Positions 35,561 through 47,274 of a stretch of 64,000 bases of DNA are shown here, in pieces. The DNA is taken from contig CM019715.1 of assembly GCA_009760885.1 (NCBI GenBank), positions 20,946,503 through 21,010,502 on the forward strand, given 5' to 3'. A program made the translations under genes and the position numbers. The notes under the pieces are model-generated. The model was given only the letters and a program-made list of their open reading frames with translations. It ran no database searches and was not told the DNA's origin. Each line of letters starts with the position of its first letter. Within the stretch, counting starts at the first letter, position 1. Source of the DNA: Achatina immaculata. Taxonomy: Eukaryota; Mollusca; Gastropoda; Stylommatophora; Achatinidae.

Positions 35561-35904
35561 AAGAGCAGAACCACTACTGCCTTCTATGCAGGTCGTAAGA
35601 GGCGACTAAAGACGATGTACACATGTCCAACAACCATATCATGCAAACAATTCAACCTGTTACAATGCAATATGATTGACTTCTACTGACTGTAGCTTCT
35701 AAACTTATGAAGTCTCGATTCTCATCCACATGACACGTGACATGATATCAGACAGTAGTTTTTCAGGGGTTTCTTTGCAAATTCGGTCGCGTCTAGTTCG
35801 GACCACGACAAGAACTTGACTAAAAGATGATACTATACAACAGGACAAAAGACGGTGCTCCGACTTCATGTCCTCCACTTCATCCGTACACCAAATTGAA
35901 TACT

Positions 35905-36310
35905 TGAATCATGACCTGACTTTATGCTTGAATCATGACTCGACTGAATGCTTGAGTCATGACTTGACTGAATGCTTGAATCACAATCTGACTTTATGAT
36001 TGAATCACGACTTGACTGTATGCTTGAATCACAACTTGATTTTATGATTGAATCATAAACTGACTGAATGCTTGAATCATGACTTGACAGAATGTTTGAA
36101 TCATGAGTTGACTGAATGTTTGAATCACAACCTGACTGTATGCTTGAATCATAACCTGACTGTATGCGTGAATCATAACCAGACTAAATGCTTGAATTAT
36201 GACTTAATTGAATGCTTGAATCATTACTAGAATGTATGCTTGAATCATGACTAGACTGTATGCTTGAATCATGACTCGACTGAATGCTTGAATCACGATA
36301 TGGCTGAGTG
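35905..36310. repeat. 24-bp minisatellite, about 17 copies, degenerate
   Basis: The unit contains GACTGAATGCTTGAATCATG. Copies differ in several positions, making it one of the older arrays in the window. Confidence 0.92.
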
Positions 36311-36319
36311 TGTTCACGA

Positions 36320-36735
36320 GCAGATGCAGATCACTTTGTTAAAGAAAAAAACGTTATATTTATTTATTTGTCCCTAAAATCAGCCCAGAAATTTCCCAGA
36401 TCTCTGAGCTTACAAGTTCATCGGAAAGATATTTTCAGAAATAGAACAGGAAGTCCTGTTGTCTTATCTATCGCCTGTTGCAGTGTTCTGAACGTAAATT
36501 TGACACAGAGTTTTTACATTACAACGGTAAACTGAATATCACGTGGGAATTTTATTTTTACAACGTCCACGTGTTCGGTAAAAGAATAAATTGATAGGAC
36601 GGAGGAGATGAGGTGGCAGAGAACATTAAGAAAGTTGATTTAAAGGAAGTTATTTTTATACTTGTGTCTCTACAGCCAGTTTTAATGTTTAACATTTACA
36701 ATTATTATTAACAGCTGCTACAACAATAGCAAAAA
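36320..36735. other. non-coding stretch
   Basis: AT-rich single-copy sequence; nothing recognised. Confidence 0.3.
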
Positions 36736-37095
36736 TAGCATTCAGAATGCTACAGAAGATTTCTTCATATACCATGGACACAGAAACGAACACATATATC
36801 CATACTAAAAGAACTTAATAAGAAGGCTGGCTAGTAAGGAAGATTAAATAGAGAAAGCTTAATTATTTTGGACACGTTAAACGTCATGATAATTTAGAGA
36901 AGACAGTCTTGGAAGGGTACATAATGGGGAAAAGAAAGAGAGGAAGACCAAGGCGAAGATGGCTGCAAGATATCGTTGATAATCTGCAAATGGATGCATC
37001 AGCAGCAGGCCATCTTGCTCACAACTGAGAGGCCTACAAGAGTGCTGTTAGGGAGGCAAAGTTCCGCAAGGGACACGCAAATGACTGACAACAAT
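36735..37095 (+). mobile_element. RTE/BovB-like LINE family A 3' fragment
   Basis: It matches the last 350 bp of the 1-kb copy: broken CYRRFLHIPWTQKRT, then FGHVKRHDNLEKTVLEGYIM and GKRKRGRPRRRW, ending FRKGHAND with stop. A frameshift after the ELN codons and a TGA in the HN-EAY block disable it. All family A copies in the window lie on the + strand. Confidence 0.85.
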
Positions 37096-37299
37096 AGCAA
37101 CAGTTTGATCAAGCCTTCTAACTGTGTCCACGATTCAGACAATCCATCTCTAAAGAATCCAAAATGAGGCCATGGAAGCAGGTCTGGGATGACCTCTTTA
37201 TTAATGTTCTCAATACTTGTTCATTTGGTTATTTCCTCACTTGTCACGTGTTTTTCACGGGGTATTCTTAAATTTTTCTGAGGCATCTTTCTTCACATC

Positions 37300-37905
37300 C
37301 TCTCAGTCTACTTTCAGTTCTCTGACTGATCCTCTCAGTCTACTTTCAGTTCTCTGACTGATCCTCTCAGTCTACTTTCAGTTCTCTGACTGATCCACTC
37401 AGTCTACTTTCAGTTCTCTGACTGATCCACTCAGTCTACTTTCAGTTCTCTGACTGGTCCACTCAGTCTACTTTCAGTTCTCTGACTGGTCCACTCAGTC
37501 TACTTTCAGTTCTCTGACTGGTCCACTCAGTCTACTTTCAGTTCTCTGACTGGTCCACTCAGTCTACTTTCAGTTCTCTGACTGATCCTCTCAGTCTACT
37601 TTCAGTTCTCTGACTGATCCTCTCAGTCTACTTTCAGTTCTCTGACTGATCCACTCAGTCTACTTTCAGTTCTCTGACTGATCCACTCAGTCTACTTTCA
37701 GTTCTCTGACTGATCCACTCAGTCTACTTTCAGTTCTCTGACTGATCCACTCAGTCTACTTTCAGTTCTCTGACTGATCCACTCAGTCTATTTTCAGTTC
37801 TCTGACTGATCCTCTCAGTCTACTTTCAGTTCTCTGACTGATCCTCTCAGTCTACTTTCAGTCCTCTAACTGATCCTCTCAATCTACTTTCAGTTCTCTG
37901 ATTAA
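37300..37905. repeat. 32-bp minisatellite, about 19 copies
   Basis: The unit contains CTCAGTCTACTTTCAGTTCT then CTGACTGATC. Three unit types (ATCCT, ATCCA, GTCCA) are clustered in blocks, which records the order of expansion. Confidence 0.95.
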
Positions 37906-37909
37906 AATA

Positions 37910-39155
37910 AAAAAGTAAAAAGTACATTAAAATGTTTGTGTGCTCAAAATCTAGTTCTTTATGTTTTCGAACTTAAATATTAAAATAACAACATATTGAT
38001 TACTGTTTAACAAAGTTTTTTTTAAAATTGAATTTCTAGTTTTTGTTTGTTTGTTATCGTTTTCATGTGTCGCGGGCTGTGGCCCATTGTTTGTCCAGGG
38101 TGGCGGGAGTACATGATAAGAGAGCAGATTCAAGTGTAGCAACTGGGAAGATCTGGTGAGAGATCGTGCCACATGATGAGGTATGTTTCCTGCAGGGCAC
38201 CGAGTCGTACAAGGTGACAAAACGGTCCCAGCTTAAAAGAGCGAAGGAGCAAAAATGGCGTGGTGTGACAAGTTTTGGATGTGGCTGACTATGCCAAGCA
38301 GACTTTGAAAGGGAAGGCCTCAACAAATTGACGTGCTGCAGCTTCCATAGACAGAAGCCCACCTACAGGCCATCTTCCGAGAAGAAACGATCTTTTATTA
38401 TTCCGTCGAATTTTATTTTTAGCTAGTTCTGTGAGGTCATTACCATGCAGTAAATAAGAGGAAGATAAGTCGAGAAGTCGTTAATTTGTTTTAAAGATAA
38501 TGAAAAAAAAGAGTATATGCAGGAAAATGAACATTTGCAGGAAATGAATTTGAAAGATGTGCCATTTCTGAACTTAGGAAAGAAATGTTGTTCTTGTGTT
38601 GCTTAAAATAAACACAAAACTTGTCAATAAACATTCGTACGTCTGTTCAAACGAGATTTCCATAAGGGGAAGCTACTCTCGTTTCCAGCAACTCTCTCCT
38701 GGCAAAGATAACAAAAAGCCTGACAACGCGAATAATTTGGCCGACAACGTTGTAAAAGACTGGCACGCAGAGGGCAGCGGGCGGAAATTATTGGATCACA
38801 CCATGCCAGATTGCCTAGTCGAAATCGACAAACAAATTGTTCGTGAATAAAATAGCTGTGTAGGATTTTCCACTTATTCATTTCGCATAAATTAGCACTG
38901 GACGGAGGAACTGTGGGTGGAATTTGACATATGATAGTAGTTCTTACAATCATACAATTTTTTTTCTGGATATAGTGGTATATTTTGTTTATATAATCTT
39001 CATCATGCACCGCTTCCACATTAATTTGGCCTCTTGGCGTTACGGTTTACTTGGTCGAGGTTATTCACGTCCAGCTCTTGAAGTTGTTCAACGATCCACA
39101 TCCTTGCCGTCTTGCTGCGTCATTAGTGTGAAGTTGCTGAAGCTTTCTCTTTATG
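37910..39155. other. non-coding stretch
   Basis: Sequence of unknown origin; a GC-richer block at 38070-38360 may be an unrecognised element. No convincing exon. Confidence 0.3.
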
Positions 39156-39159
39156 ATGC

Positions 39160-39600
39160 ATCATCATCATCATGTGCCGTGCCGATTGGCGTTGGCTATT
39201 ATGCTTCTCCAGAGTACACGATCCTTCATGCAGGCCATCAGCTGAGTTGGTGATCTCCTCTCACACCATCCTGTCAGACTGTCCAGTATCATTTCTCTTG
39301 GTCTTCCTCTTGATCTTCTTCCCCCTATTTTTCCTGTTGTTATAATATTTTCAATGCCCCCTCTTCTCATTGCATGTCCTATGAAAGTACATTGTCTCTC
39401 TCTTATTTTTTTTTTTTTTTGACAAGGTTTTTTGTCTCTCCAGCTCTTCTCATACATTCTTCATTAGTTATTTTTGCTGTCCAGGGGATTCGCAACATTC
39501 TTCTAATAAACCACATTTCTGCTGCTTCCAATGATTTTTGTGCAGACTTGCCTATTGTCCACGATTCACTTCCTTATAACGAGATAGGTTCAGTATAGAA
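39160..39600 (-). mobile_element. LINE family C 3' fragment
   Basis: This is the third copy of the fragment seen at 17.25 and 23.02 kb. The minus strand reads CTFIGHAMRRGGIENIIT, GRRSRGRPREMILDSLTGW and, at the left, a (GAT)n tail. A poly-T run replaces a few codons near 39410. Confidence 0.82.
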
Positions 39601-39609
39601 TTTTAGGAC

Positions 39610-40160
39610 TCGTTTTTTAACATACATTGATAAGGATGTGTTGCATAATATGTTGTATAATACGATAACGAATATTGTTTTTTTTTTAAGAGGAAGAGTG
39701 AAATGTGAAAGCAAATGAAGTTTGCGTGCGTCAGATAAAATAATTTAAGTAAGGTGAATGGCCATGTGGAGGAAAAAATGACAAGAAATATGCTGAGAAT
39801 GAAACCTCGCTCACTTGTAGGATGAGAAGCTGCTCTATCCACAAGATATCATGGCGCTAAAGCCAGTGGTTTTCTTGGGCTGGAGATATTTCTATCATAA
39901 TTTCTGCCCATGTTATCTTGTGCTGAGACAAACAGCGCTGGTCACGTGTTTCAGTGAGCACCTTTTAGACTGACATTTCATTGATTAAATACCTGTGATG
40001 GCGATATGAGTTTTTTTAATGAATATACTTTTACCTATCTTTAACCTTGCACGAAGTATTTTCCGAAATATCGCTTTTATCAGTACAACATTCGGTGCCT
40101 TATAATTCTTTTTAATGTAAAACTAAACTCACTTTACAAATATACACGGGAATCAAATGT
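39610..40160. other. non-coding stretch
   Basis: Nothing recognised; AT-rich. Confidence 0.3.
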
Positions 40161-40165
40161 TTGTA

Positions 40166-40167
<2 letters not shown>

Positions 40168-40221
<54 letters not shown>
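40168..40221. repeat. (AT)n microsatellite
   Basis: About 27 AT dinucleotides, directly before the LINE fragment at 40228. Confidence 0.95.
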
Positions 40222-40223
<2 letters not shown>

Positions 40224-40227
40224 CAGT

Positions 40228-40480
40228 TATTGAGGAAAGACGCTGGTGATGGTTGGGACATGTGCTACGAATGATTGACAACTGACTACCAAAAATTGCA
40301 CTAAGATGGACACCACAGGGGAACAGAAGTAAGGGGAGACCAAAAGAGACATGGAGAAAAACAACAGAAAGGATGTTGAGCAATAGAGGGTTCACCTGGG
40401 CAAGAGCAGAAAAAAAGCAAAGGACAGGAATTTGTGGAAAACCCTTGCGGAAGCCCCGTGTGCCCTGGGCACTTAGGTTC
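40228..40480 (+). mobile_element. LINE C-terminal fragment (family I)
   Basis: The + strand reads VIEERRWWWLGHVLRMIDN, stop, LPKIALRWTPQGNRSKGRPK, ETWRKTTERMLSNRGFTWAR and AEKK. This is a LINE C-terminus of the RRW-W-GHVLR type. After a frame change it ends in EAPCALGT-like codons that form the start of the adjoining minisatellite. Confidence 0.78.
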
Positions 40481-40840
40481 AGAGAGAGAGGGAGAAGCCT
40501 CATGTGCCCTGGGCACTTAGGTTCAGAGAGAGAGGGAGAAGCCTCATGTGCCCTGGGCACTTAGGTTCAGAGAGAGAGAGAGAAGCCTCATGTGCCCTGG
40601 GCACTTAGGTTCAGAGAGAGAGAGAAGCCTCATGTGCCCTGGGCACTTAGGTTCAGAGAGACAGAGAGGCCTCATGTGTCCTGGGCACTTAGGTTCAGAG
40701 AGAGAGAAGCCCCATGTGCCCTGGGCACTTAGGCTCAGAGAGAGAGAGAGAGAAAAGCCTCATGTGCCCTGGGCACCTAGGTTCAGAGAGAGAGAGAGAG
40801 AGAAGCCCCGTGTGCCCTGGGCACTTAGGTTCATTATATA
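40450..40840. repeat. ~42-bp minisatellite seeded by the LINE end, about 9 copies
   Basis: Each unit contains TGTGCCCTGGGCACTTAGGT then TCAGAGAGAG. The first unit is the end of the LINE at 40228-40480. Units differ in the number of AG dinucleotides, so the period varies from about 38 to 48 bp. Confidence 0.92.
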
Positions 40841-40854
40841 TATATATATATCGA

Positions 40855-42200
40855 GGAGCACGTGGGTGAAGAATGAGTGTGCCAGCGGGCCATGGTGGGC
40901 AGGTTAATACCGTCTGTGTTGGTTGCATATGTAACACTTAGCCCATCCGGCCTGATATCTTTATTATATATGATTGTGAGTCATGATGAATAATGTTCAA
41001 TGCTCTGTATTCATATATATTGTGTAATGTGCATAATAAGCAAATGTACTGCACGATCATTGTGGAGGAGTGTCTATGTGATTGATTCTAATCTCGTTCT
41101 CTTGAAGGGCACGAGCAATGCCCCGTATGCTGTGGATTTATTGTAGGTGATTCAAGATGTATGTTGGGATGAGGATCCCGACAACAACATATACATCAAC
41201 GATGTGGGACCAATGGAGCCGACAAAGTGAGGGTGAGAAATATTGCGTTAGCACAAGTGGAGTTCTTGAAGTGAGGCAGAGAATTAGTGCGTTAGCACAA
41301 GTGGAATCATAAAGTGAGGAGGAGAGTCCATACAGATCAGCCATGATATGAACATAAATCATTCATGGAGAGAGTAGTGTAGGCTGCTACATTCGTAAGT
41401 GCGTGTGGAGATCATAATGTGATTGTGAGGGGGTGGGGGAGGCCAGAATAACAAGGGCATTCTAGCTGGGACATTAGTTAAGAGTATTGCATTGATGGTC
41501 ATAAGCCTGAGATATCCTATGCTATGTGTTGTATGTTCTCTGTGATGTGACGTATCTGTGATTGCCATTATTATTGTAGTTGAGTAATAAACTTTCATAT
41601 ATTATAATTCGCTGACTTGATGACGTCTATGACATGTTGTTGAATGTGTTATACATATATGATATATAGAGATATAATGGGCCAAATGGCATACGGTAAA
41701 TCCTAAGGAGGAGTAACCTGGGTTGTGTTGTAGATTAAGATGGATTTTATGCCTGGCCTGGCCATCCAGTACGGTAGTACATTGGCCATGGTTTTGGGGT
41801 TGCAGTTGGGTTTCAGGTCCTGTCCCTCCCCTAAAATGTCCACAATGTGAACTTAGCACCCCTGTAGGTTTAGAGAAGAGAGGGAAAGAAGGGGGAGAAA
41901 TAGGAAAAGGAGGGAGAGGGAGGGAGTGAGGGAGCGGAGGGAGGGCGGGAGAGAGATAAAGAGAGAGAGAGAGAGAGAGAGAGAATAAAAGATTTTAATG
42001 TTCGGCCGAATACGAATGTTTGAATGTTCTTAATTATCGTCCAGTCAAGTCGATCTGACACCTTATTTAGACGCTGCAGCAGCGTCGAGCTCAATGAATA
42101 GGTGACGGTTCTGTAGATCAAGTTGAGGGATAAATCCTTGGCAATACTGTACTATAGGAAGGGAACTAAACGGTCACACCAGCAAAGCCCTCATACCAGA
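40855..42200. other. non-coding stretch with GA-rich tract
   Basis: Mostly unrecognised sequence. A degenerate pair of ~58-bp units lies at 41225-41330 (GTTAGCACAAGTGGA) and a purine-rich GA tract at 41870-41985. No exon seen. Confidence 0.35.
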
Positions 42201-42209
42201 GAAGAGGCT

Positions 42210-43495
42210 TAACTAGCCGCCCCATGCCGCCCCACTCGCATCAGAGCGTCCCGATGTTAGGAACTGCTTTCCCTGCAGTCAAAAAGCCAGGCAAGCGCTG
42301 AGAGCAGTTAGGTTAATGCCCGCAGCGAACTTTCCACTGCGCACTCTCTTCTTGCTGATGCAGGCGCTAGTACTGTCATCATTGGAATATGGTCTTGGCC
42401 TGCTCACTCTTTCCAATGCACAGCTGAATAAATCAGAGCGTGTAGAGAACGAGGCAGTGAGAGTGGTCTTGGGTTGCATCAGGGATACTCCGGTGGTGGT
42501 CATGAGCTTTCTGCTTGATATGCTGAGTGTGAGGTCTAAACACATGCTCGGGTAAAGACATACATCAGGGTTGCTGGCATGAAGGATCATCCTCTCCATG
42601 AGGGGTTGGGGTTGATAAAGAGAAGACGCATCAAACGGACCAGACCTTGGATGGCTGAGGCGGAGGATACAATAAAGTCAATTTGCGTTCTAGATGAAGT
42701 GTCTAAAAGTGATGATCATTGGTGCAGGACCGACCTCAGCTAACAAAGGTTATTACACAGAAGGGTCGTCACTTTCGAGACTGGGTGCATGGAGCAGTTG
42801 AGCTTTGTGTTAAAGATCTCATCCAGCATCACTGTGGGTCTTCCGACACGGTAATATATACAGATGGCTCAGTGACTTGGAACAGCAGAAGTAGTTGGTG
42901 TTTTGTTGTCAACTGAAATGGAAGAGTCGGGGCACAGGGTTCGGGAGCCTTTGAAGTCACCACATCAAGCATGCGAATACAAACTGAGACTGTGTCGGCG
43001 GCACTGGAATGGTTAGTTGCTCATGATGTGGTTAATGATGTCATTGTGACGGATTCACAGAGTATGCTCTGTAAGGTAGAGAAGAATTTGCTTCGCCAAG
43101 AATAGGTTCAGATGTTAAGCCAGTCAACTGTGATAAGCCTAACGCGGCTTTACTGCCCAGGGCATGCGGGAGTACATGGAAAAGATGTGGCAGACTTGTT
43201 GGACAGGTTAAAATAAATGGTAGACTGAAAATGGACAAGGGAGGACATTGCTAGGGCTGTACTGAACAGACTGCGCGAAAATGAAGAGCAGGAATGGACG
43301 AACAACGTGGCTGTGAGGAGATTGCTGGAGCTAGGACAAACTAAAGGTGCTGGCAGGAAATCCGAACTGTGTGGCAGAAAACACATCGTAAACAAGCAAC
43401 ATTTGACAGGAACTATCAGCAAACATACTCTTGGGTGGATGCTACGGCATGCGGCGGGACATATATTGGAGATGTCCCAAATGCAATGAAGCCAG
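42210..43495 (+). mobile_element. LINE family E: RT thumb plus RNase H, degraded
   Basis: From left to right: an RT thumb region (42316-42555: LSSLEYGLGLLTLSNAQLNK, RVVLGCIRDTPVV). Then, from 42719, a linker and the RNase H start VIYTDGSVTW with its catalytic Asp. In shifted frames follow ETVSAALEWL (Glu), VTDSQSM (Asp) and LYCPGHAGVHGKDVADL (His/Asp). Last come ENEEQEWTNNVAVRRLLEL and a C-terminal block. This is the layout of I- or Jockey-type LINEs with RNase H. Several frameshifts and stops make it inactive. Confidence 0.8.
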
Positions 43496-43684
43496 AGTCT
43501 GAATTTTGAACTTTAAATTTTCTGATGGCTGTCTGTGAATACGAATAGTACATTGACGGAAACAAAAGTACTCTTAAAAATTTACGAGTATGAGCGTGTA
43601 TGAAATTATTGCAACGTGCATAAAAAGAATTTGAGAAAACTTTAAAATTACCGTTTCTTCATTTATATTTACTCTTTTAGATTC

Positions 43685-43995
43685 ATAGCTGTACCAAGGG
43701 ACCCCAAACTGTGAAACATATCCTCCAAAACTGCACCAACTCTGAGGCACTACGAGACAGTTACTGGCTCAGGGAGACCATACAAGAAAGTTTAAGCTCT
43801 ATGATTCTATACAGGAACTACAAACAAAACAAAAACAGTGAAATTTGTCCAAGGGACAGAACTGCAGATATAGACAGAAAACGCTTATGAAGAGGCATAA
43901 GAAACAAGGAAAATCATGGAATTCTCCAAGAAGAAGAAAAGAAGAAGGAGAAGAATGGGGAGGAAAAGAAGAAGTAGAAAAGAAGAAGAAGAAGA
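43685..43995 (+). mobile_element. LINE 3' end with GAA-rich tail (family G)
   Basis: The frame reads CTKGPQTVKHILQNCTNSEA, a C-x-C ... HIL-NC zinc-knuckle segment of a LINE C-terminus. It is followed by a GAA/GAAG-rich tract (43925-43995) as in the copy at 25.3 kb. Confidence 0.65.
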
Positions 43996-44530
43996 ATCAC
44001 ATTTAGCCAAGCTAATAGGGGTCGTAGACAGAATCTCCAAGCTCAGTTAGACAGCGGTTAGCAACCAAGAGTTGACTGCTTGGGCCAGAGCTGGTGAAAT
44101 AGTAACCGATCAAGACCCTAGCTTGTCTCCCAGTGTCTGGAATCAGACAGTAATCTGAGCAAATGAATAAATATCTAAACATTTCATGAGTCCCAAAAAA
44201 TATGCCAGGTCGATGACAGATGTGTCAGACGGCAAGGTTATATAACGTTGACACAAAGGTATCAACTTCTTGTTGAAGACAAATGCCGAAAAACTTCATT
44301 CATTGCTAGACTGTCATGAAATTTCCTAAGACAGTATTAATTGTAAACTAACAGGATTACTGTGTTGCCAGGTTAATTAGAATGCAAGGAAATACATGTC
44401 ACCTTGTGCGAAATATTATTAGATGAAAGTACAGTAGCCAAAACTTTTATAAATGAATTCCCATGATTCAAAATCCATGAACCAATTTCCACATCCACGT
44501 GACAGTGATAAATGAGTATATGCAATGTAA

Positions 44531-44641
44531 GTAAAAAGTAAAGGTAACCCTGTCATGCCTTAGAGGCACGTAGGGATATGGTGTTAGTGCCCATATTTTC
44601 CTTGACCTGTCAGCACACTAGAGGGTGATATGGTCAGTATC
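44531..44641 (-). mobile_element. 5'-truncated copy of the tRNA-derived SINE
   Basis: This 111-bp copy keeps the 3' half of the SINE at 33.9 kb (about 90% alike) and lacks the tRNA-like part with A- and B-boxes. A perfect 13-bp target-site duplication, ATATGCAATGTAA, flanks it at 44518-44530 and 44642-44654. It shows that the family moves by target-primed reverse transcription with frequent 5' truncation. Confidence 0.93.
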
Positions 44642-44859
44642 ATATGCAATGTAATGAAACTATAATCCTATAAACAATAATAAAACATATCCACACATAA
44701 ATTTGATACAATTTTAAAAAAAATTCACAATCAGACTTTAAAAAAGAATCAACATTATATTTCACCAAATGGTTTCTGTAAACTGAATTATGAAAGCTGG
44801 ATCAAACTAAGGGACATCAGATTCATCATGGGTTTCTCCTTCCCCACCCCACCCCTCAA

Positions 44860-45240
44860 CTGTAGTTTATGGTTTATGGTCAGGGTAATCATCACTGCAC
44901 TCCGGGCACGTCCACAGATGCTCAGATACCCCCATACGGCTGGCAGCACCGGTCCTGTGTTGACAAGCCCTCGCGCGTGTCCAGTCTGGATCCTGGTAGT
45001 GCCAGTTTGTATCCCCCAGCTCTTCTCAGCCGCGATGTGGATTTGCTGCTCTTGAAGTCCTCCACTCTGCCTGTCTCTCTGAGGTCGTCAACAATATCAG
45101 CTTGACCCAGTGGCTGTCCATCCGCGATGATGGCGAAGCCAGCCAACCTATCATCTCTCTCATTTCCCTGGAAGACTGTTTGACGAGGGGACATAGATGA
45201 AAGTGACTCTGTGGATCCCCCATTGTAGTTGTGGGGCATA
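44860..45240 (-). mobile_element. LINE RNase H/C-terminal fragment (family E type)
   Basis: The minus strand (45239-44922) reads QGNERDDRLAGFA, the end of an RNase H, then a long linker. Past the ORF stop it reads EHLWTCPECSDDYPD, the same C-terminal block as at 33.3 kb. The 5' end is truncated near 45240. Confidence 0.75.
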
Positions 45241-45289
45241 TTAAAACTTGTTTATTTAACGGAACCTCGCTCTTTGACCTCAGAAACTG

Positions 45290-45533
45290 GCAGGGTTGCT
45301 ACATCTTGCACACTATATGATGAATCAATGCTCACAATTAGAGTTGCTACATCTTGCACACTATATGATGAATCAATGCTCACAATTAGAGTTGCTACAT
45401 CTTGCACACTATATGATGAATCAATGCTCACAATTAGGGTTGCTACATCTTGCACACTATATGATGAATCAATGCTCACAATTAGAGTTGCTACATCTTG
45501 CACACTATATGATGAATCAATGCTCACAATTAG
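45290..45533. repeat. 48-bp minisatellite, 5 copies
   Basis: The unit contains GTTGCTACATCTTGCACACT then ATATGATGAATCAATGCTCA. Nearly invariant (one A/G change), so recently amplified. Divisible by three and therefore open in several frames. Confidence 0.96.
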
Positions 45534-45789
45534 ACAGTTTCGCAGGAGGCAAGGATTCAGTATTTGAGCTCAGTCAGATGGCTGTTATCTTACCAGCAGT
45601 TGACTGCTTACGTCAGGGTTAGCACATATTAACTCACCAAGACCCTATTCTACCCCTCCTCCCCACCGCCTCCAATGGTGTCTGTAGAAGTAGACAGTAG
45701 TTTGGTCACATGAAAAGGAATTGGAAAGAGGTGAAGAACGCCATCCTAGAAGTACACCGAACTGATCTGTCCGCAGAGCTCGTAATGGC

Positions 45790-45965
45790 GACTACAACAC
45801 CACCAACATCTTTCCAGCGATAAAACACCACCACCAACATCTTTCCCAAAGATAAAACACCACCAACATCCTTCCAGTCATAAAACAACATCACAAACAT
45901 CTTTTCAGCGATAAAACACCATCAACATCTTTTCAGCGATAAAACACCACCATCAAAATCTTTCT
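45790..45965. repeat. ~28-bp minisatellite, about 6 degenerate copies
   Basis: Units contain ATAAAACACCACCAACATCT with TTCCAGCG or TTTCAGCG. Confidence 0.85.
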
Positions 45966-46051
45966 AAAGATAAATGCCGAAGACACAAATAATTTCATTC
46001 ACCACTGGACAGATATTTCCCCGAGATAGTGTTAATTATAAATTAGTTTAA

Positions 46052-46094
46052 CGTTAAACGTCACATAGGGCTCGCAAAGTAGTTCGCCAATTTT
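46052..46094 (-). mobile_element. extremely truncated LINE family B 3' end
   Basis: Forty-three bases (GTTAAACGTCACATAGGGCT, CGCAAAGTAGTTCGCCAATT) match the very 3' end of family B copies such as that at 21.2 kb. Confidence 0.8.
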
Positions 46095-46202
46095 AGTTTA
46101 ACAATACTTTAGAAATATTTCTTTAAGCTAATTAGTAAACTTCCTTAATTGACAGAACTTTAGTAATTTGTTTAAATAAATATTTAAGTTTGGAGTATTG
46201 TT

Positions 46203-46500
46203 GAATTCAATCAATCAACCAAGTGCCGTGCCGCGCGGCGTAGGTGATCACTTCTCTCCACAATTCCCTGTCTTTAGACTTGATTATGAGATCCGCCGGT
46301 GACTTTCTTCCTAAAAAAACACTGACAGCCCATCCAGTAACTTCTCTCTCTGTCTTCCTCTGTCTCTTCTTCCCTCAATTTTTTTTTCCCAGTTGCCACA
46401 ATATGTTTCAATTTTCCTCTTCTCAGAAAATGTCCTACAAATCTGGCTTGTCTTCCTTTGATCTTTGCTGTAATTTGCCTTTTAACTCCAGCCTCTCTTA
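46203..46500 (-). mobile_element. LINE family D 3' fragment
   Basis: The minus strand reads the same C-terminal block as the + strand copy at 49.1 kb (REKLL, GLSVWL-like and SPADLIIKSKDRELW-like residues). The 3' tail at the left is a TTGA/ATTG tetranucleotide repeat. Confidence 0.75.
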
Positions 46501-46659
46501 AGACTTTTTGTTATTGTTGAATTAATTTTCTTAATTGACCAAACTGAGGCGATAAGGTAGCCGATCATGTTGCCCTTAAAGCTATTGTAACAATAGGTGT
46601 GATTCCTATGGACAGGACGGATATAATGAAGTCGGGAACTGGTACAGGAGGAGTGGTTG

Positions 46660-46865
46660 GCACATGCTGATAATATATATCTACAGAGGGTGAAGGTTGG
46701 AAGCGTGCGGAGAGGGGAAGGAAGATCCGAGTGGTTGGCTGGTAAAGTTCCAGGTTGCCAGAACCAACAGCTGACTGGCACAATTAGTGTTCACATTCTT
46801 CAGCGCCTGATGAAACAGAGGGCGGACCATGTATGGGCGGGCCCAGAGTGCGGTGATGCTAATTT
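46660..46865 (+). mobile_element. LINE family E 3' fragment
   Basis: The frame from 46657 reads PGCQNQQLTGTISVHILQRL then MKQRADHVWAGPECGDANF. This matches the KQHLTGTISKHTLGWML block of the copy ending at 43.49 kb and the HLW-PEC block at 44.9 kb. Confidence 0.65.
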
Positions 46866-47219
46866 CTAGATTCAAGAACTGACCAAACGTTATGAATGTT
46901 AAGTACGTGTGAGTTGTTATTCCAATCATCTCAGACAGGACCAAGTTCCCCCCCCCCAAACATCACGTGATCTCTTTTCTTTCTCCAGCCTTAATTATTT
47001 AAATACACGCCGTCCCTGCCCATCCATGATTGGAGGAAAGACCAAACAATCCAAATATCCAGTTTGTATGTGCATGGGCGACTGGCTGGCTGTGTTTGAC
47101 TTTCCTCTGGTTGTGCCGTTGGCCAAGCTAGGCCTGTAGCTGAGGGTACCGTTGTGTCTCCAAAGGAAATTTTGGTGGTGAACTTCTTACAAGAAGGAGA
47201 CAACAAGGCAGAACAAAAC

Positions 47220-47220
<1 letters not shown>

Positions 47221-47262
<42 letters not shown>
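47221..47262. repeat. (AT)n microsatellite
   Basis: About 21 AT dinucleotides immediately before the internally deleted LINE. Confidence 0.95.
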
Positions 47263-47266
<4 letters not shown>

Positions 47267-47274
47267 AGATGGCG

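Noticed and set aside
35057..35689. 210-codon + strand frame
   Set aside because: It runs through the GAT/GAC trinucleotide array (poly-Ile/Val) and antisense to a LINE end.
37300..37905. CRISPR-like array of regularly spaced repeats (also considered for the other arrays)
   Set aside because: Units are contiguous without unique spacers, the DNA is eukaryotic, and no cas-like genes are present.
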